DNA of 64,000 bases from Frigoribacterium sp. PhB24 (GTDB lineage: Bacteria > Actinomycetota > Actinomycetes > Actinomycetales > Microbacteriaceae). Every line of letters starts with the position of its first letter. The first letter of the stretch is position 1. The notes beneath the pieces were generated by a model. That model made no database searches. It was not told where the DNA came from and saw only the letters and a list, made by a program, of their open reading frames with translations. Of this stretch, positions 58,405 through 64,000 are shown piece by piece. Both the position numbers and the translations under genes were made by a program. The stretch lies in assembly GCF_003755185.1 (NCBI RefSeq), contig NZ_RKIC01000014.1, positions 1 through 64,000 on the forward strand, given 5' to 3'.

Positions 58405-59850
58405 GTGCTTCCTACGATCACCGTCGATGTAGGGACCACCAGCATCAAGCTCTGCTTCTTCGATGCTGGAGGTCGCCTCCTCGAATCCGGGCGGGTCCCG
58501 ACGCCGACATTGCCAGACGCATGGGGCGAGATCTATGACGTGGACGCTGTCGTCGACGCTGTCCTCGCATTCGCCGGGGACCTGAGCGACCCGCAGCGCA
58601 CCTCGGTCGCCCGCATCGCCGTCACGGCCGTCGGCGAATCCGGCGGCCTCGTTCGATCAGACGGCACGCTGGCCTCACCGATGGTCCTGTGGCACGACCA
58701 TCGCGGCGCACCGTATCTGGACTCGCTCGACGCGTCGGCGCGGGCCCGCATCTACGAGGTGACGGGCCTGCCGGTGAACGCGAACTACGGCCTGTCCAAG
58801 ATCGCATGGGCTGTTCACCAGGCAGCAGGCGGCCTCGGGGACGCCCAGTGGCTGAACGTCGCCGAGTACCTGGCCGCCCGCATGACGGGACAGCGCTGGG
58901 CCGAGCCCTCCCTCGCCAGTCGCACCATGGCCCTCGACCTCGCCAGCAGCTCATGGTCGGAGGAGGTACTCGAGAAGCTGGGATTGCAGAAGTCGGTCCT
59001 CCCCGAGCTGCGCCCTGCTTCGTCCGGCTCGGGCATGGACCCGGCCTTCGCCGCAGCATCAGGGCTCTCGCCAGACGTCGTCGTGCACGTGGCCGGGCAC
59101 GACCACATGGTCGGCGCCGTCGGTGCAGAACTCCTGCCCGGTGAACTCCTCAACTCCACAGGAACGACCGAAGGCCTCCTCTTCCTCCGCGACTCTCCGA
59201 GCCTCGACGACAATTTCGCCGCTTCCAAGCTCGCGAACGGCATCTCCTGCACGGGAGAAGGCTTCACCCTGTTCGCGTCCATACCCACGGGTGGCTCCGC
59301 GTTCGCGACCCTGCAGACCATGCTGGACCTCGACGCCGAGACGATCACCGGACGCATCGCTGGCATCCACGCTCGATACGTCGCTGGGAATGTCGATCTG
59401 GATGCGGCGCCTCTGTTCCTGCCTCAGTTCCGGGGCAGCCCGCCTCCTACGAAGGATGCGTCGGCTCGAGGCATCCTCGCGGGGCTTTCTTCGACGACGA
59501 CCTCGGATGACATCATCCTCGGGTGCTTCCTCGGGATGGTGCTGCAGTTCCGGGACGTCCTCGAGCTGTTCAGGGCCGCTCCGACGCGCATCAAGGTCAT
59601 CGGGCCCGCGAGCCAGAACCTCCTCTGGCTGCAGCTCAAGGCCGACCTCCTCGGGACACCCCTGAGCGTGTCGACCTTTCCTGAAGTCGTCTCCCGAGGT
59701 GCGCAGTCGCTGGCTTCCGGGGAAGCGGGTGCCTGGCTCTCGTGTGACCCGTTCGAGGTGGCAGATGATCAGCAACGCAGCCTTCGCATCCAGGCATGGG
59801 CAGACCGAGTCCGTGAGCGGTGGGACTACCTCAAGGGCGTGCCCTCATGA
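58405..59850 (+). CDS. FGGY-family carbohydrate kinase 1
   Basis: The 481-residue product begins TITVDVGTTSIKLCFFDAGG (phosphate loop 1), has AVTAVGESGGLV, VNANYGLSKIAW, AGHDHMVGAVGAELL with the catalytic Asp and LLNSTGTTEGLL, then the C-terminal ATPase domain (VIGPASQNLLWLQLKADLLG). It starts with GTG at 58405, 14 bases after the aldolase stop, so they are cotranscribed. It should phosphorylate a polyol or ketose imported by the MFS transporter; exact substrate unknown. Confidence 0.85.
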   Translation: MLPTITVDVGTTSIKLCFFDAGGRLLESGRVPTPTLPDAWGEIYDVDAVVDAVLAFAGDLSDPQRTSVARIAVTAVGESGGLVRSDGTLASPMVLWHDHRGAPYLDSLDASARARIYEVTGLPVNANYGLSKIAWAVHQAAGGLGDAQWLNVAEYLAARMTGQRWAEPSLASRTMALDLASSSWSEEVLEKLGLQKSVLPELRPASSGSGMDPAFAAASGLSPDVVVHVAGHDHMVGAVGAELLPGELLNSTGTTEGLLFLRDSPSLDDNFAASKLANGISCTGEGFTLFASIPTGGSAFATLQTMLDLDAETITGRIAGIHARYVAGNVDLDAAPLFLPQFRGSPPPTKDASARGILAGLSSTTTSDDIILGCFLGMVLQFRDVLELFRAAPTRIKVIGPASQNLLWLQLKADLLGTPLSVSTFPEVVSRGAQSLASGEAGAWLSCDPFEVADDQQRSLRIQAWADRVRERWDYLKGVPS

Positions 59851-59911
59851 GCCGCCGCCCGTTCTGCCCGATCAACGAGATCTCATGAAGCCGCACACAC
59901 AAGGGGACGCA

Positions 59912-61327
59912 ATGGTGCTCGTCGCAGGAGTCGATTCATCGACGCAAGCATGCAAGGTGACGGTCAGGGACCTCCACAGCGGAGAGACCGTCAGGGAGGG
60001 CAAGGCATCGCACCCCCCAGGCACGATCATCGACCCGGAGTCCTGGTGGACGGCCCTGCTCACTGCCGTTCGCCGTGCGGGCGGTCTGGACGACGTCGCT
60101 GCGATAGCCGTCAGCGGTCAACAGCACACCCCGATCTTCCTCGACGGCCAGGGAGCGGTCGTCTGTGACTCACCCCTCTGGAACGACACAGGCTCCCACT
60201 CCCACATGGGCGATCTGAACGACGAGTTGGGCAAGGACGAGTGGATCAGGCGCACCGGCCTGCCTCTGACGTTGTCCGACACCGTGACGAAGCTGCGTTG
60301 GCTCCGCGATCTGCACCCCGAGGCAGCCCTCCGTACCGAGGCAGTGGCGATCGTGCATGACTGGCTGACGTGGCGGCTCATGGGATTCGGCGTCGGCGAC
60401 GGTGGGCTCGAACACCTGACGACCGACCGCTCCGAGGCGAGCGGCACGGGCTACTGGTCGGGAGAGACCAACGAGTACTGCATGGACCTCTTCGAGATTG
60501 CCTTGGGGAAACCAGCTCTTCTCCCCCGAGTTCTCGGCCCGCTCGACCGAGCAGGAGTGACAGGGACCGACATTCCCGGCATCCCTGCGGGCATCCCCAT
60601 CGGCGTCGGCAGTGGAGACAACGCTGCGGCCTCTCTCGCTCTCGGCCTCGACGAAGGCGACGCCGTGCTGTCCCTCGGCACCTCGGGAGTCGTCTACGCC
60701 AAGACCGCGACACCGGTCCACGACTTTGCCGGCTACGTATGCAGCTACGCCGACGCCACCGGGCACCATCTCCCCCTCGTGGCCACCCTGAACGCCGCCC
60801 GCAACTTCGACCTCGGCGCAGCCCTCCTCGGCTGCACGTACGACGAGCTCGCACAGCTGGCCCTCTCCGCACCCCCAGGCGCCGAAGGACTCACCCTCCT
60901 GCCGTACTTCGAAGGCGAGCGGACTCCCGACCTTCCCCACGCCCGCGGCTCGCTCCACGAAGCGTCCCTCACGAACTTCACGCGAGCGAACTTCGCTCGA
61001 GCAGTGATCGAGGGCACCCTGGCAAGCCAAGTCGAGATGCTCACAGCGCTGCGCTCCTGCGGCGTCGAACCTGAACGACTCCTCCTCATCGGCGGCGCAG
61101 CCCAGAGCGTCGCAGTCCAAGCCATCCTGAGCGAGATGGTGGACATCCCGGTCTACGTGCCACTGCTCGACGAGTACGTCACCAAAGGTGCAGCCATGCA
61201 AGCCGCCGCAGCGCTCACCGGCGACTTCCCCGCCTGGCCCATCTCCATCTCCGAACTCGTCCCTCGGCCCCTGGAGGAGCAGATCAACGAGCAACACGAG
61301 AAGGCGAAAGCCGCGTTGGGGTACTGA
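59912..61327 (+). CDS. FGGY-family carbohydrate kinase 2 (xylulokinase-like)
   Basis: The 471-residue product has VLVAGVDSSTQACKVTVRD (loop 1), IAVSGQQHTPIFLD, GSGDNAAASLALGL with the catalytic Asp, LSLGTSGVVYAKT, LLPYFEGERTPDLP and LLLIGGAAQSVAVQAIL, a xylulokinase-type order. I choose the ATG at 59912, which follows AAGGGG; an ATG at 59885 is also in frame. It stands 61 bases after kinase 1 and is only about a quarter similar by eye, so these are different subfamilies rather than a recent duplication. Confidence 0.85.
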   Translation: MVLVAGVDSSTQACKVTVRDLHSGETVREGKASHPPGTIIDPESWWTALLTAVRRAGGLDDVAAIAVSGQQHTPIFLDGQGAVVCDSPLWNDTGSHSHMGDLNDELGKDEWIRRTGLPLTLSDTVTKLRWLRDLHPEAALRTEAVAIVHDWLTWRLMGFGVGDGGLEHLTTDRSEASGTGYWSGETNEYCMDLFEIALGKPALLPRVLGPLDRAGVTGTDIPGIPAGIPIGVGSGDNAAASLALGLDEGDAVLSLGTSGVVYAKTATPVHDFAGYVCSYADATGHHLPLVATLNAARNFDLGAALLGCTYDELAQLALSAPPGAEGLTLLPYFEGERTPDLPHARGSLHEASLTNFTRANFARAVIEGTLASQVEMLTALRSCGVEPERLLLIGGAAQSVAVQAILSEMVDIPVYVPLLDEYVTKGAAMQAAAALTGDFPAWPISISELVPRPLEEQINEQHEKAKAALGY

Positions 61328-61463
61328 CGCCACTGACCCACCTCGATGACCGAAGAGTCTCCGTGGGCGGCAGACGCCTGATCGGTATCCTTGTCATCAG
61401 CCCTCGACCCTCACGCCCGAAGCACTTCTCGGCGACGAACGAGGACCCGAGGAAGGTGCGCTG

Positions 61464-62831
61464 ATGACCCATGGGGCGCGCACGGACGTCGTCTGCGGAG
61501 TGGACGTCGGCACGAGCAACGTCAAGGTGATCGTCCTGGATCGTCACGGCGCTGTCGTAGCTCGGGTGGTCCGCACGACGCCCCGCGATGAACTGGGGTT
61601 GTCCGTCGACGTCGACGGTCTCCTGAGGTGCATCGAGGACATGATCATCGAGGCGTGCAGCAGCCACTTCTCGGTCGTCGGGGTGTGCACTGCCGGCATC
61701 GGTGAGGACGGCATCCTCGTCGACCACGATGGTCACGGAGTCTCGGCCCCGCTCGCGTGGTTCGACCCGCGACGACAGTCGATCTTCCGCGAGCTCTCGC
61801 CGCTCCTAGGGTCCGACGAGAGCTTCGACGTCGACAGCGATCCGGCTCGCACGATGGTCGGGTGGGCATGGGCCCGCAGTGAGGCAGGTGCCGAGGACGC
61901 CGCCCACTGGGTCGCGCTCACGGATCTTCCCGCGGTTCGCTGGACGGGTCGCCCGTTCATGAGCGAGTCCCTCGCGTCGCGGACCGGTGCACGGCGTTCC
62001 CGAGAACACGTGTGGTCGTCGTCCAGGATCGGCTTCACGCTCGGGTCAGTAGATCTTCTTCCCCCCGTCCGCCCCACAGGACACCTGGCGGGACCGCTGT
62101 TTTCTCAGCGGCTGCGTGACGAGGGAGTCCTCGGACGCGACGCCGTCGTCGTCGTGGGTGGACACGATCATCTCATCGCCGGTTGGGGCGCAGAACAGCT
62201 GAGCGCAGGCGCTGTCCTCGATTCCATGGGGACAGCAGAAGTGATCGTTGCTCGGCCCACTCACTCGACTCACCCCGCGCGCCGTCACTTCGACATCGCC
62301 CCCAGCATCGACACCCCAGGATTCACCTTCCTGCGGGTAGAAGAACTAGCGAGGAACGTCCAGTGGGCGTCGCAAGACCCCGAGGTGGCGGGGCAGATCC
62401 AGCGCCTTCTCCACGGCGCCGCTCCCATCGACTCGATCCTGGAAGCCGGGCACTTCATTCCGGGCCGACGTGGCGGCGGGACGCCTGCCTACGCGCTAGA
62501 TGCCCCCAGCGATTCCCGCTCTCGAGCAACAGCCGTGCTCGGAGCACTCGCAGTGGCCGGCCGAGAGGCCGTCAGGGACATCCGACCAAGTGCTGACACG
62601 GATCGAACAGCGCGCTCCGATGTCTGGCTAGCCGGCGGGTGGGCTCGGTCGCCTGGTTGGGTCGCCATCAAGACCGCCGTGAACGGGTTCAGCCCGAGAC
62701 TCATCACCGAACCAGAACTCACGGGGGTGAGCGCTGCGCTCTTGGCCGCCACGGGGATCGGCTGGACCCCCGACGCTCAGGAGGCCTTGCAAGGTTCCGC
62801 TGGCGCCGCTGCTGGCCGTCAGGAGAACTAG
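61464..62831 (+). CDS. FGGY-family carbohydrate kinase 3
   Basis: The 455-residue product has VVCGVDVGTSNVKVIVLD (loop 1), GVCTAGIGEDGILVD, VGGHDHLIAGWGAEQL with the catalytic Asp, DSMGTAEVIVA and VWLAGGWARSPGWVAIKTAV. It is shorter than classical FGGY kinases and has TEP-containing C-terminal sequence (LITEPELTGVSAALLA). GAGGAAGG stands ahead of the ATG at 61464, after a 136-base gap. It ends on a CTAG shared with the convergent GntR stop codon. Confidence 0.83.
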   Translation: MTHGARTDVVCGVDVGTSNVKVIVLDRHGAVVARVVRTTPRDELGLSVDVDGLLRCIEDMIIEACSSHFSVVGVCTAGIGEDGILVDHDGHGVSAPLAWFDPRRQSIFRELSPLLGSDESFDVDSDPARTMVGWAWARSEAGAEDAAHWVALTDLPAVRWTGRPFMSESLASRTGARRSREHVWSSSRIGFTLGSVDLLPPVRPTGHLAGPLFSQRLRDEGVLGRDAVVVVGGHDHLIAGWGAEQLSAGAVLDSMGTAEVIVARPTHSTHPARRHFDIAPSIDTPGFTFLRVEELARNVQWASQDPEVAGQIQRLLHGAAPIDSILEAGHFIPGRRGGGTPAYALDAPSDSRSRATAVLGALAVAGREAVRDIRPSADTDRTARSDVWLAGGWARSPGWVAIKTAVNGFSPRLITEPELTGVSAALLAATGIGWTPDAQEALQGSAGAAAGRQEN

Positions 62832-63574
62832 CTGGCTGAGATGTGCACCTCGAGGGGAACGATGTCGGTCAACACCCACGTCTCGTAGTAGTCGAATCGT
62901 TTGTCGCCCTGAGCCCACGACGATGACCGCACACGAAGGACCGGGTCGCTGGACGTGACGCCCAAGTGCTTCGCGACGTTCTCGGGAGCCCTCATCGCCC
63001 TGAGGACGCGATGCCCGCCGTGCACCGTGAAGCCCGCAGCGGCAAGAGTCTCGTTCACCGATCCCGAACCATCGAGCACCTGGGGCGCCGTCGACATGAC
63101 TCGTGCCGGTTCCTCCGGGAACCAGTTGGTGCTGAACATGGTCACGCGCCCGTCCAGGGAACGAACACGCTGGAGGGCGAAGACCTTCGCCCCGGCGTCG
63201 ATGCCGAGGGCCTCGGCGACGTGCTGAGCAGGAACCACGAACGCGGCGTCGACGACCTTGGTCTCGATGCCAGTTCTGCCGTGATGGATCTGGGACTCCA
63301 GGAAGCCCTGCTCGACAGTCCACCCCGAGGGCTCAGTCGGGAGCGAGGCGAAGACACCTCGACGCGGGACACGCTTCGCGAAGCCCTCGGCTTCGAGGTT
63401 GGACAACGTCTGGCGGATCGTTGCTCGTGACAGAGCGAACTGCCGACCCAACTCGAGCTCACTCGGGAGTCGTTCCTCGGCCGGATACCTTCCACTGACG
63501 ATGTCGTCCCGAAGAATGCCGAATAGTTGCTCCCAGTACGGAACTGGGGACTGGCGATCGATGGTCTGCGTCAC
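62828..63574 (-). CDS. GntR family regulator (HutC/UTRA type)
   Basis: The 248-residue product has the GntR winged HTH (PYWEQLFGILRDDIVSGRYPAEERLPSELELGRQFALSRATIRQTLSNLEAEGFAKRVPRRGVFAS) at residues about 10-75 and a UTRA effector domain at 90-240. GTG 63574 follows AAAGGAG by seven bases. Its promoter region holds a perfect CTGTACGTACAG (63632-63643), the same site found before the MFS and aldolase genes, so it most likely autoregulates and controls the cluster in response to a sugar phosphate. Confidence 0.87.
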   Translation of the reverse strand: MTQTIDRQSPVPYWEQLFGILRDDIVSGRYPAEERLPSELELGRQFALSRATIRQTLSNLEAEGFAKRVPRRGVFASLPTEPSGWTVEQGFLESQIHHGRTGIETKVVDAAFVVPAQHVAEALGIDAGAKVFALQRVRSLDGRVTMFSTNWFPEEPARVMSTAPQVLDGSGSVNETLAAAGFTVHGGHRVLRAMRAPENVAKHLGVTSSDPVLRVRSSSWAQGDKRFDYYETWVLTDIVPLEVHISAS

Positions 63575-63631
63575 GGCCACTCTCCTTTGCCTGGAAGCGT
63601 ACAGGGCCATCAATCGCCCACGACGGCGGAA

Positions 63632-63643
63632 CTGTACGTACAG
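63632..63643. promoter_or_regulatory. GntR-type operator CTGTACGTACAG, site 3
   Basis: A perfect copy of the 12-base palindrome lies between the GntR gene (start 63574) and the alcohol dehydrogenase gene (start 63850), so it can control both. The bases after it (GCATCGACA) also resemble those after site 1 (GCATGGACA). Confidence 0.75.
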
Positions 63644-63849
63644 CATCGACAAGGCGGACAAGATCGGCTATTTTGGGATCACGCGGAAGCGAGTGTGCAG
63701 GCACATCTTCACGAGAACAGCGATGTCCTCGCAGGACAGTCAGAAGCATGCGGAACAAGCCCCGAGAAAGCGCGGCCCCGGCATCCCAGCGTCGTGACGC
63801 GCATCGAACTCGGCGGCCCCTCTGTCTCAGATCAAGTTTGGAGATCAAC

Positions 63850-64000
63850 ATGAGCAAGACGATGCGAGCCGCGGTGGCCGATGGCGCAGGTGGGATCGAG
63901 ATCCAGGACCTGCCCGTGCCTACGGCGCAAGAAGGATGGGTCGTCATCGCCCCTGTCGGCACGGGCGTGTGCGGCACCGATCTCCACCTCATCTCCGGTG
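63850..64000 (+). CDS. zinc-dependent alcohol dehydrogenase, 5' part (runs off the window)
   Basis: The first 50 residues read as the N-terminus of a medium-chain dehydrogenase, with MRAAVADGAGGIEIQDLPVP and GTGVCGTDLHLISG, where the Cys and Asp are the usual catalytic zinc-site context (CGTDLH). The gene continues past the window edge. The protein would oxidise a sugar alcohol to a keto-sugar in the cytoplasm, before phosphorylation by the three kinases encoded upstream. It is divergent from the GntR gene across site 3. Confidence 0.8.
   Translation, partial: MSKTMRAAVADGAGGIEIQDLPVPTAQEGWVVIAPVGTGVCGTDLHLISG

Noticed and set aside
25122-63850. An integrase or transposase that would explain the tRNA scar
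   Set aside because: I read both strands between the scar and the window end and found no recombinase motifs, so the island idea stays unproven.

Overview
The window is high-GC DNA of a Gram-positive actinobacterium. Dense operons with 4-base ATGA/GTGA overlaps, leaderless-looking promoters, lipoprotein signals, actinobacterial-type Asp23/Gls24 loci and CUT1 sugar importers without their own ATPase all point this way. The gene style suggests a Microbacteriaceae-like, plant- or soil-associated carbohydrate user, but the genus cannot be fixed from the sequence. Bases 1-132 are almost pure C/G homopolymer and look like a contig-end artefact.

Layout. 0.15-6.3 kb: a lipoprotein, then a divergent Asp23/Gls24 envelope-stress locus. 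The seven-gene minus arm includes an Asp23 protein fused to a long LEA-like Ala/Lys/Asp repeat; the plus arm is an ECF sigma factor plus two partners. 6.4-8.0 kb: an orphan 3-hexulose-6-phosphate synthase and a regulator joining a histidine-kinase-type ATPase fold to a LuxR HTH. 8.1-19.1 kb: a catabolic island for an unidentified sugar, polyol or sugar acid (phosphotriesterase-like hydrolase, FGGY kinase, SDR, cupin phosphoglucose-isomerase-like protein, KDPG-type aldolase, shikimate-dehydrogenase-like protein, 2-hydroxyacid dehydrogenase, RpiR regulator, Rbs-type ABC importer), tied together by GTAGT-N3-ACTAC palindromes. 19.3-25.1 kb: a LacI-controlled operon with a CUT1 importer and an ADP-ribosylglycohydrolase-family enzyme. 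25.3 kb: the 3' half of a tRNA-Arg with its terminator, which looks like an integration scar.

25.6-33.1 kb: the L-rhamnose catabolic operon (isomerase, fused aldolase/dehydrogenase, kinase, lactate oxidase-type enzyme) with a divergent LacI gene. 33.3-44.6 kb: mixed genes, namely an alpha-carbonic anhydrase lipoprotein, an SDR with a TetR gene, two YhgE/SNG1-like (DUF3533-like) membrane proteins with a divergent TetR, a Mbeg1-like hydrolase, and a Baeyer-Villiger monooxygenase coupled to an SMP-30-like lipoprotein under a divergent MarR. 44.7-51.5 kb: a CUT1 importer, a cytoplasmic GH78 alpha-L-rhamnosidase and a LacI regulator, which would feed rhamnose to the catabolic operon. 51.5-55.6 kb: a TetR gene flanked by twin SDRs, with an alpha/beta hydrolase and a quinone-oxidoreductase-like enzyme. 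55.7-64.0 kb: a polyol-type MFS transporter, class II aldolase, three consecutive FGGY kinases, a GntR regulator and the start of a zinc alcohol dehydrogenase, linked by three copies of CTGTACGTACAG.

The strongest candidates for undescribed biology are the GntR regulon with three kinases, the RpiR island with an unidentified substrate, and the Asp23-LEA/ECF locus. No CRISPR array, transposase or integrase was recognised.
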